A DNA stretch of 64,000 nt, taken from NCBI RefSeq assembly GCF_014697425.1, contig NZ_JACJRU010000036.1:1-64000 (forward strand), read 5' to 3'. A program made the position numbers and the translations under genes. How positions within the stretch are numbered: position 1 is the first letter of the stretch; each line of letters opens with the position of its first letter. This stretch comes from Nostoc sp. FACHB-110 (GTDB taxonomy: Bacteria; Cyanobacteriota; Cyanobacteriia; Cyanobacteriales; Nostocaceae). The notes beneath the pieces are model-generated. The model saw only the letters and a program-made list of their open reading frames with translations. It did not search any database and was not told the DNA's origin. Of the stretch, positions 14,974 to 23,389 are shown piece by piece.

Positions 14974-16449
14974 TTAAATTTGTAACAAGTTAGCGATCGC
15001 TTGTGGTAATGGCAAGACAATAATGATCAACAAACCCATAGCGATCAATCCCAAGATATCGCGTTTGTTATCCAGTTCGGAAACATCGTTTAAAGCTGGT
15101 TCATCAATCAAGGGCAGAAATAATAAAATTATCGCCCAGACAAAAAATTCAGACTGCACCAAAGACAGTAGTAGCAATAATAAACGTGCAACTTGACCAA
15201 TCATTATGGCTGTTCTTTGGCCAAACATTGCATGAACAATGTGACCACCATCAAGTTGGCCAACGGGCATTAAATTTAAGGCCGTGACAATTAACCCTAA
15301 AAAACCTGCTACGGCTAAGGGATGCAAATCAATAGCAGATTGAGCATTTAACTGACTACCTAAAGCTATTTTAGAAAGCAAAGCTAATAGAATTGAATAT
15401 TTTGGATTCAGTGCGTCAGGATTAAGAATTCCGTTTTTTTCTGTTAAAGGAACAATATTAGAATGAGCTAAACCCCACATTAATAAAGGTAATGTGGCAA
15501 TAAATCCGGCAATTGGCCCAGCAATACTAACATCAAATAAAGCTTTACGGTTAGGAACTGGACTACGCATTTGAATAAATGCACCAAAAGTCCCTAAAAA
15601 GAAAGGCATGGGGATAAAATATGGCAATGTTGAGCGAATCTTGTAGAATCTAGCTGTTAGATAATGACCAAGTTCGTGAATCCCTAAAATTGTAATTAAC
15701 CCAATAGCATAGGGCAAACCTTGTAACAGTAAAGTCGGGTCAGATTCTAATTTGGTAATATCAACACCAGCAATTCTAGCTCCCACTAGAGTAGTAGTGA
15801 CAAGAGTTGCAGCTAATAATAAAAGTGCTAATCCTGGTCGAGTTAATTGTTCTGTTTGATTGCGGTTATTATCTTTAGCTGCTTGGGTATTAGGTACAAG
15901 GACAAAGAAAGGTTTGCCATTGATACCTTCTTGAAAGATGACCAAAAAGCGATCGCCAAATTCGACTTCGATATTCGCCTTAATGCGCTGGTAAGCTTGA
16001 TTTGGTGTAGTTCTTAACTGACCCCGACAGATGATAGCTTGGGGTCGATACTCAATATTTTGGATGTAGTATACAGACCAGGGAAAACAATTTCGCAGCT
16101 GGCTTTCTTCGGTAGGTTCAATGGGACGCACTGGTACTGGTTCTGCGGTAGGATGGATAACCGGTGATGTTGGGGCTTGGGGTTCAGTTTGCTTATCTGT
16201 AGGCGTTGTCCGCCCCCATTGAAACAACAGCCAGTATAACAAAATGCAAACAATTGATGACCAGATAATTAGTGCTGATGGCGGAGGTTGTTTGATGCCA
16301 TACCTTAGCGTCCATCCAGTCAATAATAAAGCTGGTGTCATTAAAACTAGCCACAATAACCAGATAGGTGTGCGTGTAATGTTAGCAGCACTACGTTGCA
16401 CCATAAGATAAGTAGCTAGTCCTAGTAGCAGGAGAAACCAAAAAGTCAT
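14974..16449 (-). CDS. Site-2 protease family M50 (EGY-like) membrane protease
   Basis: This 491-residue membrane protein is an S2P-type intramembrane zinc metalloprotease. The zinc motif is HELGH (His258, Glu259, His262), and the third ligand lies in MPVGQLDGGH (Asp400). The segments YFIPMPFFLGTFGAFIQM and DVSIAGPIAGF are typical of the EGY1/EGY2 branch shared by cyanobacteria and chloroplasts. The N-terminus has two transmembrane segments, then a soluble part of about 110 residues, then the catalytic membrane core. It is expected in the thylakoid or plasma membrane, and substrates are unknown. Confidence 0.93.
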   Translation of the reverse strand: MTFWFLLLLGLATYLMVQRSAANITRTPIWLLWLVLMTPALLLTGWTLRYGIKQPPPSALIIWSSIVCILLYWLLFQWGRTTPTDKQTEPQAPTSPVIHPTAEPVPVRPIEPTEESQLRNCFPWSVYYIQNIEYRPQAIICRGQLRTTPNQAYQRIKANIEVEFGDRFLVIFQEGINGKPFFVLVPNTQAAKDNNRNQTEQLTRPGLALLLLAATLVTTTLVGARIAGVDITKLESDPTLLLQGLPYAIGLITILGIHELGHYLTARFYKIRSTLPYFIPMPFFLGTFGAFIQMRSPVPNRKALFDVSIAGPIAGFIATLPLLMWGLAHSNIVPLTEKNGILNPDALNPKYSILLALLSKIALGSQLNAQSAIDLHPLAVAGFLGLIVTALNLMPVGQLDGGHIVHAMFGQRTAIMIGQVARLLLLLLSLVQSEFFVWAIILLFLPLIDEPALNDVSELDNKRDILGLIAMGLLIIIVLPLPQAIANLLQI

Positions 16450-16639
16450 GTTTTCTTCAGTAATTTGGCAAAATGTCCCATTCGTCGTGTCAGCACCACC
16501 GCCCTCACCACTCAGCAGACTCGAAAACTCCAGTTTTTAACAAGCGTTCACAGTAATTGTTAAAGCTCAAGGAATTGCTTCAGCAGTCCAACTCTGTAAC
16601 TAAACTTGTTCCACTCCTCTTTGCGTGCGGTTTTTGCTC

Positions 16640-17326
16640 ATGTGTCCCTTACCTGAACAGCCTAGTAATACAACTAAAGCACCACGGCCTGTGCTAGACA
16701 GCATCTTTGCTTTTCCACCTCATCGGGACACATTGGGGGGAACCTCCTATTTCATTGTAAGAAATGAAGGGAATATCCTCATCGATTGCCCAGCTTTAGA
16801 CGAAACGAATCTGGATTTTGTGCGATCGCTTGGAGGTGTACGCTGGTTATTTATTAGCCACCGTGGTGCTATTGGTAAAACATCTGAACTTCAGCAACTC
16901 TTAAACTGTGAAATTCTTATTCAAGAACAAGAAGCTTATTTATTACCAGGTTTAACTGTCACTACTTTTAGCCAAGAGTTTCATCTGGCTACTACTGCAC
17001 AAATAATTTGGACACCAGGCCATTCTCCAGGCTCATCTTGCCTTTATGACAGAGATTTGGGTGGTGTTTTATTTTCTGGTCGTCATTTAATCCCGAATCA
17101 GCAAGGTGAACCAATTCCCTTACGTACAGCTAAAACTTTTCACTGGCCGAGACAAATTAAAAGTACTCAAGCTCTACTAGAGCGTTTTACACCAGACACA
17201 CTTCAATACATTTGTCCTGGTGCGAATACAGGGTTTCTTAGAGGTGAGCGTGTCATAGATGAAGCATATAGACGACTAGCTGCATTGGATTTAACAGCGT
17301 TGCTACAGGTTCAACCAATTTTGTAA
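16640..17326 (+). CDS. MBL-fold protein with degenerate metal site
   Basis: The 228-residue protein has the metallo-beta-lactamase fold pattern: GGTSYFIVRNEGNILIDCPA at the start, then LFISHRGAIGKT where HxHxDH should be, then WTPGHSPGSSCLY (third His kept), and FSGRHLIP where SGDxLF is expected. Most metal ligands are thus missing, so hydrolase activity is doubtful. A GTG at 16625 would add five residues; the ATG is preferred. It is preserved as an intact reading frame, so it may have a non-enzymatic role. Confidence 0.75.
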   Translation: MCPLPEQPSNTTKAPRPVLDSIFAFPPHRDTLGGTSYFIVRNEGNILIDCPALDETNLDFVRSLGGVRWLFISHRGAIGKTSELQQLLNCEILIQEQEAYLLPGLTVTTFSQEFHLATTAQIIWTPGHSPGSSCLYDRDLGGVLFSGRHLIPNQQGEPIPLRTAKTFHWPRQIKSTQALLERFTPDTLQYICPGANTGFLRGERVIDEAYRRLAALDLTALLQVQPIL

Positions 17327-17334
17327 ATGTAATA

Positions 17335-17362
17335 GTAGAGACGCGAAATTTCGCGTCTCTAC
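17335..17362. terminator. Perfect 28-bp palindrome, GTAGAGACG family
   Basis: The palindrome opens with GTAGAGACGCGAAA and closes with its exact complement TTTCGCGTCTCTAC, leaving no loop. It starts 8 bp after the stop codon of the MBL gene and lies between convergent genes. A sister copy with different central bases is at 59679-59707, also between convergent genes. Confidence 0.75.
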
Positions 17363-17366
17363 AGAG

Positions 17367-17499
17367 ATAAGTAAGTCGATGCAATAAAACCAAACTATGT
17401 GAAGAAAAGTAAATAAGGCTCAAACGCTTTTTCCCCCTGCTCCCTGCTCCCTGCCCCCTGCCTTATTCCAACAATAATTATTTACACCGACTTACTTAT
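17367..17499. mobile_element. MITE-like element, copy 1 (133 bp, 12-bp TIRs)
   Basis: Perfect 12-bp terminal inverted repeats, ATAAGTAAGTCG (17367-17378) and CGACTTACTTAT (17488-17499), enclose a non-coding body. The body includes a CTCCCTG-type heptamer array near 17432-17462. The same element is present in reverse orientation at 43570-43688 with almost identical flanks and body but fewer heptamer units. No transposase is encoded, so any movement would need one from elsewhere. Confidence 0.8.
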
Positions 17500-17537
17500 A
17501 TGTATCACCTAAAGTGAAATGGTATGACTTCTAATCA

Positions 17538-18776
17538 TTAGCCCCTAGTTCCCACTACTACCGCATTTTTAGCCAACGCTTCTACGGCTGCTTGATATTG
17601 TAAATCGGCTTCTGTAGCAATTTGGTCACGGGGAATTGGCGGTTGGGTCACTACTAAATCTGGCTTAATACCTAATTTATTAATATCTCGATGCTGCGGA
17701 GTTTCATATTTAGCAATGGTGACTGCTAAACCAGAACCATCAGATAATTCAAATAAAGATTGAATTAAGCCTTTCCCAAAGGTAGTTTCGCCGACTAATT
17801 TAGCTCGACCATTATCTTGCAGCGCGCCAGCAAGAATTTCGCTGGCACTAGCCGTTCCTTGATTGACTAAAATTACTAATGGATCACTTGTGAGTGCGGG
17901 GCCAAAAGCTTCAAAACTGCCTTGAATGCCTTGGCGATTCGCTGTGTAGACAACAGTACCAGAATCTAACCACAGGCGAGCAATTTCCACTCCAGCCTGT
18001 AAAAGTCCGCCTGGGTTGTTGCGTAAATCAAGAATATAGGCAGCTGCGCCTTTTTTTTCTAGACTATTAATGGCGTGTGCCAACTCCATCGAAGCGTTGG
18101 CATTAAATTGAGTGAGGCGAATGTAACCAATTGGTGTACCTTGAGCAGAAGAGCGCAATTCTGCTACCACAGGGTTGAGTTCAATGCGATCGCGGACTAA
18201 ACTAATTTCCTTTTGTTCTCCGCTATCGCGTTCAATCAACAGCGTCACTAAACTGCCAATAGGGCCGCGCATTTTAGCAGCTGCCTCGTCAAGGGTCAAG
18301 TTCTCTGTGGAAAATCCTTCAATTTTGACAATGCGATCGCGCGGTCTAATTCCGGCTTTTTCTGCGGGTGAACCAGCGATAGGAGAAACGACCTCTAGTT
18401 TGCCCGTTTGGGGGTTAAGCGCAATTTGTAAACCAACTCCAGTTAATTCCCCAGATGTATTAACCTGCAAACTGCGGTACTGTTCTGGATCTAAAAAACG
18501 GGTAAAAGGCTCGTCTAAACTCTGAAGCATAGTCCGAATTGCCGCATAAGCATCTGCTTGATTGTTGAACGGCTTTTCCAGGGCTTTTTGTCTCACAGAA
18601 GCCCAATTTTGATGATTAAATGTGCCATCTAGATAAGAGCGATTGACAATTCGCCACACTTCTGAAACTAGCTTTTGCTCACTGGTCAACGCAGTAGCTT
18701 GCGGTATGACTGCGCCCATCGCCAAACAAAACGCCAAAAATATTGAAAATCCAACCCGAAAAACTTGTTTTTGCAT
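17538..18776 (-). CDS. C-terminal processing peptidase (S41 family)
   Basis: From the ATG at 18776 the product has 412 residues and a signal peptide (MQKQVFRVGFSIFLAFCLA, cut near ATA). A longer reading from 18818 would put 14 residues in front of it, so it is not used. A PDZ domain follows at about residues 100-190 (GVGLQIALNPQTGKL, GIRPRDRIVKIEG). The catalytic Ser is in GTASASEIL and the Lys in TTFGKGLIQ, the Ser/Lys dyad of the Ctp family. CtpA in cyanobacteria trims the D1 precursor of photosystem II in the lumen; paralogues CtpB and CtpC exist, and this copy cannot be assigned among them with certainty. It is divergent from petB. Confidence 0.92.
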   Translation of the reverse strand: MQKQVFRVGFSIFLAFCLAMGAVIPQATALTSEQKLVSEVWRIVNRSYLDGTFNHQNWASVRQKALEKPFNNQADAYAAIRTMLQSLDEPFTRFLDPEQYRSLQVNTSGELTGVGLQIALNPQTGKLEVVSPIAGSPAEKAGIRPRDRIVKIEGFSTENLTLDEAAAKMRGPIGSLVTLLIERDSGEQKEISLVRDRIELNPVVAELRSSAQGTPIGYIRLTQFNANASMELAHAINSLEKKGAAAYILDLRNNPGGLLQAGVEIARLWLDSGTVVYTANRQGIQGSFEAFGPALTSDPLVILVNQGTASASEILAGALQDNGRAKLVGETTFGKGLIQSLFELSDGSGLAVTIAKYETPQHRDINKLGIKPDLVVTQPPIPRDQIATEADLQYQAAVEALAKNAVVVGTRG

Positions 18777-19344
18777 GAACCCCATTTTCAATTCCACCTG
18801 AACCCAAGGTAAACCCAAATTGCTGAGAACTGCCTAGTTCTTTTGTTTTTGCTTATGAGGGAACAGGGAACGGGCAATGGGGAACAAAAGTTTTTGGTTG
18901 GTGATTAAGATTCCAACCAGAACGTGCCACTTATAGAAGTGGGTTTCTAGTTCCCCGATAGGGAACAGGTGTTGAGGAAAAACTTTTCACTGTTCCCTGT
19001 TCCCTATTTCCTGTTCCCTCAACCCTTCTTTGATGAAATCTATCTCTCGACTATGTTACTTTTTTTATAGAAGTAGTGCATTGCTCTCATCAAATTGTTA
19101 ATGCAACTGATGAGTACACATGGCACTCTACAAACGATAAAATCTACTTTGGAACTGGCATATTAGGTGTTTGGTTGCAAAGAGAACGCCATATATCACA
19201 TATTTACAGAGTGTTAAGTTGTTTAAAGCTCTTATCACTCTCAGCGCGAAAAAGCAAACAGACAAAATCCTTTTTTTGAAAATCCCAAAATTGCCAATTG
19301 GGAGATTTATCAACCGCAACCGATTTTTAGGAACTTGAGATTGT
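18777..19344. other. Intergenic region upstream of petB
   Basis: This 568-bp stretch between divergent ctp and petB should hold both promoters. I see a heptamer-like array of CTGTTCCCT units near 18983-19020, a small stem CCACTT/AAGTGG at 18927-18942, and a GTTCCC/GGGAAC stem just after it. No convincing reading frame is present; a 67-codon frame at 19076 overlaps another on the opposite strand and looks spurious. I cannot place the petB promoter with confidence. Confidence 0.5.
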
Positions 19345-19992
19345 ATGGCCAACGTTTACGACTGGTTTGAGGAACGCTTGGAAATTCAGGCGCTCGCTGA
19401 AGACGTAACAAGCAAGTACGTCCCTCCCCACGTAAATATTTTTTACTGTTTGGGTGGAATTACCTTAACTTGCTTTCTCATCCAGTTCGCCACTGGATTT
19501 GCCATGACGTTCTATTACAAGCCAACAGTTGCAGAAGCTTACTCTTCTGTACAGTACATCATGAATGAAGTGAACTTCGGTTGGCTCATTCGCTCCATCC
19601 ACCGCTGGTCTGCCAGCATGATGGTGTTGATGATGATTCTGCACGTCTTCCGGGTTTACTTGACTGGCGGCTTTAAAAAGCCCCGCGAACTAACCTGGGT
19701 TAGTGGCGTAATCATGGCTATTATCACCGTTTCTTTTGGTGTTACAGGCTATTCTTTACCTTGGGATCAGGTAGGCTACTGGGCTGTGAAAATCGTTAGT
19801 GGTGTACCAGAAGCAATTCCTGTAGTTGGGGTACTGATTTCTGACCTGTTGCGCGGTGGTTCTAGTGTTGGTCAAGCAACCTTAACTCGTTATTACAGCG
19901 CCCATACATTTGTTTTGCCTTGGCTCATTGCAGTCTTCATGCTGTTCCACTTCTTGATGATCCGCAAGCAAGGCATTTCCGGGCCTTTGTAA
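19345..19992 (+). CDS. petB: Cytochrome b6 of the cytochrome b6f complex
   Basis: PetB is the core membrane subunit of the b6f complex, passing electrons from plastoquinol through hemes bp and bn in the thylakoid membrane. The 215-residue length is exact for the family. Cys35 (FYCLGGITLTC), which binds the extra heme cn covalently, is present. The heme-ligand histidines sit in RSIHRWSASMM and ILHVFRVY, and in SAHTFVLPWL and FHFLMIRKQG. Four transmembrane helices are visible. petD follows after 210 bp on the same strand, the usual petBD operon. Confidence 0.98.
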   Translation: MANVYDWFEERLEIQALAEDVTSKYVPPHVNIFYCLGGITLTCFLIQFATGFAMTFYYKPTVAEAYSSVQYIMNEVNFGWLIRSIHRWSASMMVLMMILHVFRVYLTGGFKKPRELTWVSGVIMAIITVSFGVTGYSLPWDQVGYWAVKIVSGVPEAIPVVGVLISDLLRGGSSVGQATLTRYYSAHTFVLPWLIAVFMLFHFLMIRKQGISGPL

Positions 19993-20202
19993 TCTAAATT
20001 TATTCAGTCAAAATGTGAAGAGGAAATTGCTGTGTTCAGATAAATTTGTTTGTTTTAAACTGATGAACAATCAGCATTAGCAATAATTTTATCGGCAGCA
20101 ACAAACTCCCTAACTCAGGTCTTACCCAAGTTAGGGGAGCCTCTAAACAAATGACTGGGATAAATGCTTTAACTGAAATTCAGCAGGAGAGCGCATTAAA
20201 AA

Positions 20203-20685
20203 ATGGCAACACAGAAAAAACCCGATCTGAGCGATCCGATTTTAAGAGCCAAGCTCGCTAAAGGTATGGGTCACAACTATTACGGTGAACCCGCTTGGCC
20301 TAATGACCTACTTTACGTTTTCCCCATTGTAATTATGGGATCTTTTGCTTGTATCGTAGCTCTAGCCGTACTAGACCCAGCAATGACAGGCGAACCAGCA
20401 GATCCTTTTGCCACACCACTAGAAATTCTACCAGAGTGGTATTTGTACCCTGTATTCCAAATTTTGCGATCGCTTCCTAACAAACTGTTGGGAGTTTTAG
20501 CAATGGCGGCTGTACCCTTGGGCTTGATCCTAGTTCCCTTTATTGAGAACGTAAACAAGTTCCAAAACCCCTTCCGCCGCCCAGTTGCGACTACAGTATT
20601 TTTGTTCGGTACTCTTGTAACTCTGTGGTTGGGTATTGGTGCAGCTTTACCTTTAGACAAATCCTTGACCTTGGGACTTTTCTAA
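20203..20685 (+). CDS. petD: Subunit IV of the cytochrome b6f complex
   Basis: PetD completes the quinol-oxidising site of the b6f complex together with PetB. The 160 residues match the family length. LPEWYLYPVFQILRS contains the PEWY motif of the Qo site, and three transmembrane helices are visible (LLYVFPIVIMGSFACIVAL, LLGVLAMAAVPLGLILVPF and TVFLFGTLVTLWLGIGAAL). It has an AGGAGA ribosome binding site before the ATG. An inverted-repeat region follows the stop codon. Confidence 0.98.
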   Translation: MATQKKPDLSDPILRAKLAKGMGHNYYGEPAWPNDLLYVFPIVIMGSFACIVALAVLDPAMTGEPADPFATPLEILPEWYLYPVFQILRSLPNKLLGVLAMAAVPLGLILVPFIENVNKFQNPFRRPVATTVFLFGTLVTLWLGIGAALPLDKSLTLGLF

Positions 20686-20710
20686 ATTAGATTAGTTACC
20701 AAAAAGTGCT

Positions 20711-20814
20711 TTGACGCTTGTAGGTTTTGGAAGCATACATGAAGGAGATGAGTGGTGGTTAACGCCACTCAATCATCCAAAAAGTATGTTTTTGAAACAA
20801 CTGACAAGCGTCAA
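20711..20814. repeat. Structured region after petD, 10-bp inverted repeat enclosing a hairpin
   Basis: TTGACGCTTG (20711-20720) and CAAGCGTCAA (20805-20814) are exact complements 104 bp apart end to end. Inside lies a smaller stem GAGTGG (20750-20755) with CCACTC (20765-20770). It starts 25 bp after the petD stop codon. It may be a 3'-end processing or termination structure of petBD mRNA, or a small repeat element; no T-run follows. The rest of the 325-bp gap to the next gene holds no recognisable gene. Confidence 0.5.
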
Positions 20815-21010
20815 TTTTAATAACCTAGGTAGTATCAAAATTGAAAATCACTAAAATTCCAAAAATTTTGGATTTGAGATTGGCAATTTTCGATTGGTGT
20901 CATCGCCAAAAAAATGTATGGAATTAAACCAACGATCCACAATCCAAAACATCAAGTTGTTACGCTCACAAATTAAACACATTTTTTATAAAATATTGAA
21001 GTCACGTTCA

Positions 21011-21451
21011 ATGCTGGGCATGGTGGGCATGGTGGAGCGAGACCATCTGACTGTTAGGAGCGAACTGACGCTCTTAAACAGAGTTCAACAATGGTTTGAT
21101 CAGTTTTGTCTGCAATATGTTTTTCAATTTGGTTGGTCACAAAATCAAATCTATCGAGTTAATTTAGCACTAGCCGAGGGCTTTACTAATGCAGTTCGTC
21201 ACGCCCATCGGACTTTACCACCAGAAACAACTATAGAGATTGAAGTTAGCCTATGGGCTGACCGAATGGAAATTAGAATTTGGGATCATGGTAAACCGTT
21301 TGATCCTAATGTAATCGTTGAACCACAACCTGGTAATCCCCAAGTAGGTGGTTACGGTTGGTATTTGTTACGGCGTTTAACAGATAAGGTTGTCTATGAA
21401 CGCAGTACAGATGAGCGCAATTGTCTACTAATTGTGAAATACGCTAGTTAA
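21011..21451 (+). CDS. Anti-sigma regulatory factor, RsbW-type ATPase
   Basis: The 146-residue protein is a GHKL-fold ATP-binding kinase of the RsbW/SpoIIAB kind. The N box is LALAEGFTNAVRHAHR, the G1 box IWDHGKPFDP and the G2 box VGGYGWYLLRRLTD. Such proteins hold sigma factors or phosphorylate anti-anti-sigma (STAS) partners in partner-switching. The ATG at 21011 gives MLGMVGMVERDHLTVRSEL; a TTG at 20894 would add 39 residues drawn from intergenic-looking sequence. No STAS partner or sigma gene is adjacent. Confidence 0.85.
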   Translation: MLGMVGMVERDHLTVRSELTLLNRVQQWFDQFCLQYVFQFGWSQNQIYRVNLALAEGFTNAVRHAHRTLPPETTIEIEVSLWADRMEIRIWDHGKPFDPNVIVEPQPGNPQVGGYGWYLLRRLTDKVVYERSTDERNCLLIVKYAS

Positions 21452-21626
21452 GGAATTTTCTCAGCACAAGCAAGGGTGTGATTTATTCACTAGAAAAAGT
21501 GTGTATAAAAAAAAATACTCAGTCTAGTAAAGTCAGCATACGATTTGCAATTATTACTTTGTTAGGATTTGGCAGCAGCAGGATATATCAGGCTGTCAAA
21601 ATGTAAAATTTATATAAAAAACATAG

Positions 21627-22784
21627 ATGCTGATTGATCTAGAGGGAAAGCTATCTAAGGTTAGTAATAATACTAAAACTCATCATATTTTTGTTTTTAT
21701 CGAAATTTTTGCTTGTGAAGGTGGGATTCAATCTTACGTCAAAGACATTTTTCAGGGTTATTTAGAATTAGATACTGGATATAAGGCAGAAGTATTTTTA
21801 TTAAGGGATAGTTCTAGTTGCTTCAATCCTTTTGAGTCGGATAGTTTAAAATTTCATTATTTTCAAAATAAGTCTCCTCAGATGGGCAGAATTAGTCTGG
21901 CAGGAGCTTTATTCAAGTGTATTTTACAAAAACGCCCCCAACATGTTTTTTGTGGTCATATTAATTTAGCACCATTAATTCAGGCTATTTGTCAACCTTT
22001 GGGTATTCCCTATACAGTCCTCACTTACGGTAAAGAAGTTTGGGAACCATTAAATAATCATCAACGCCGCGCTCTCAAATTAGCCAGCCAAATTTGGACA
22101 ATTAGTCGCTATAGCCGCGATAGAGCTTGTGCTGCTAATGGTATCGACCCCAACAAAGTCAAAATGCTTGCTTGTGCTATTGATGGGGAGAAATTTACCC
22201 CAGGGCTAAAATTACCAGAATTAATCACAAAATATGGCTTGACAGATGCCAAAGTTTTAATGACGGTGGCGCGCCTATGGTCAGGCGATATATATAAAGG
22301 CGTGGATGTGACAATTCGAGCATTACCAAAAATTGCTCAGGTATTTCCACAAGTCAAGTATTTAGTCATTGGTCGTGGTGATGACCAACCCAGATTAGCG
22401 CAATTAGCCCAAGATTTGGGTGTGAGCGATCGCGTTGTCTTTGCTGGTTTTGTCCCCACAGAAGATTTAATTGCCCATTATCGCCTAGCAGATGCTTACA
22501 TTATGCCTTCTCAAGAAGGTTTTGGCATTGTTTATTTAGAAGCAATGGCTTGTGGCGTACCTGTGTTATCTGGTGATGCAGATGGCTCGGCTGATCCTTT
22601 GCAAGATGGCCAAGTCGGCTGGCGAGTACCCCACCGTGATGCTGATGCAGTTGCAGCCGCTTGTATTGAAATTCTCCAAGCAAAAGACCAACGCTGTGAT
22701 GGACAGTGGCTCAGAGAACAAGCGATCGCCAATTTTGGCATCACAGCCTTTCAACAACAATTGTTGTCTTTAGTTAAAGGTTAA
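21627..22784 (+). CDS. Glycosyltransferase family 4
   Basis: The 385-residue protein has the GT-B fold of GT4 retaining glycosyltransferases. The N-terminal acceptor domain includes FACEGGIQSYVKDIFQG. The C-terminal donor domain shows KVLMTVARLWSGDIYKGVD, VKYLVIGRGDDQPRL, RVVFAGFVP and the sugar-nucleotide motif EGFGIVYLEAMACGVPVL, with the two conserved Glu residues. It probably adds a sugar in envelope or exopolysaccharide synthesis. Acceptor and donor are not predictable. It is not in a polysaccharide cluster here. Confidence 0.9.
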   Translation: MLIDLEGKLSKVSNNTKTHHIFVFIEIFACEGGIQSYVKDIFQGYLELDTGYKAEVFLLRDSSSCFNPFESDSLKFHYFQNKSPQMGRISLAGALFKCILQKRPQHVFCGHINLAPLIQAICQPLGIPYTVLTYGKEVWEPLNNHQRRALKLASQIWTISRYSRDRACAANGIDPNKVKMLACAIDGEKFTPGLKLPELITKYGLTDAKVLMTVARLWSGDIYKGVDVTIRALPKIAQVFPQVKYLVIGRGDDQPRLAQLAQDLGVSDRVVFAGFVPTEDLIAHYRLADAYIMPSQEGFGIVYLEAMACGVPVLSGDADGSADPLQDGQVGWRVPHRDADAVAAACIEILQAKDQRCDGQWLREQAIANFGITAFQQQLLSLVKG

Positions 22785-22873
22785 TTTCATACTTCCTACT
22801 TCCTACTTCACATTTTTAGTTGACCTCCGCCAAACTCGCTATCCTAGAAACAGAGCAAGACAGTATTACAAAA

Positions 22874-23245
22874 ATGAGCTTTAACAATTCTCAGTTGAAT
22901 TTGGTAAATCTCCGCCCTTTGCTCACTCTGTTAGCAGTTATCTGGTTGCTAGGTTCATTGGGCTTGGGTTGGTTAGTTAAATCTGTATTTATTTTGTTTG
23001 CACTACTTTCATTAGCACCCGTTGTGGCATTCTTCGGGTTTCGCTGGTGGCTACAACGTAATTTAGTGAATGATAAGTGTCCTGTTTGTGCTTATGAATT
23101 TACTGGACTCAACAACAGCCAGTTACAATGTCCGAACTGTGGAGAACAGTTATCAGTCCAAAAAGGTCATTTCCAACGCTTTGCGCCAGACGGCACAATT
23201 GATGTCACAGCAGTAGAAGTACCAGCTAAATCAATAGAAGATTAA
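22874..23245 (+). CDS. Small membrane protein with zinc ribbon
   Basis: The 123-residue protein begins MSFNNSQLNLVNLRPLLTLL from the ATG at 22874 (a TTG at 22820 is less likely). It has two adjacent transmembrane segments (about residues 15-60). A cytosolic zinc ribbon follows, CPVCAYEFTGLNNSQLQCPNCGEQL, with four metal-binding cysteines, and then a short acidic tail. The function is unknown. It is conserved-looking and ends in a hairpin before the convergent DsbA-like gene. Confidence 0.65.
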   Translation: MSFNNSQLNLVNLRPLLTLLAVIWLLGSLGLGWLVKSVFILFALLSLAPVVAFFGFRWWLQRNLVNDKCPVCAYEFTGLNNSQLQCPNCGEQLSVQKGHFQRFAPDGTIDVTAVEVPAKSIED

Positions 23246-23262
23246 AGGTAATAAATTCATAA

Positions 23263-23295
23263 GTTGACGGTTAGTGCATAAAACTAACCATCAAC
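23263..23295. terminator. Hairpin between convergent genes
   Basis: GTTGACGGTTAGT (23263-23275) pairs with ACTAACCATCAAC (23283-23295), 13-bp arms with one mismatch and a 7-nt loop. It lies 18 bp after the zinc-ribbon gene and about 95 bp before the stop of the opposing gene. There is no strong T-run. Confidence 0.55.
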
Positions 23296-23389
23296 TTCAT
23301 TGAGGAACTTCCAGAAATCAAATGATTCAACGCTCAAGAGCAAAGAGATTCATCAGAATCATTTTTTCTGCTGCTACCCCTGATGATTG

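Noticed and set aside
19076..19279. 67-codon frame upstream of petB and an overlapping opposite-strand frame
   Set aside because: The two frames overlap in AT-rich sequence with no start signals; neither resembles a protein.
20894..21010. N-terminal extension of the anti-sigma protein
   Set aside because: It starts with TTG in AT-rich, intergenic-looking sequence and adds nothing to the kinase fold.
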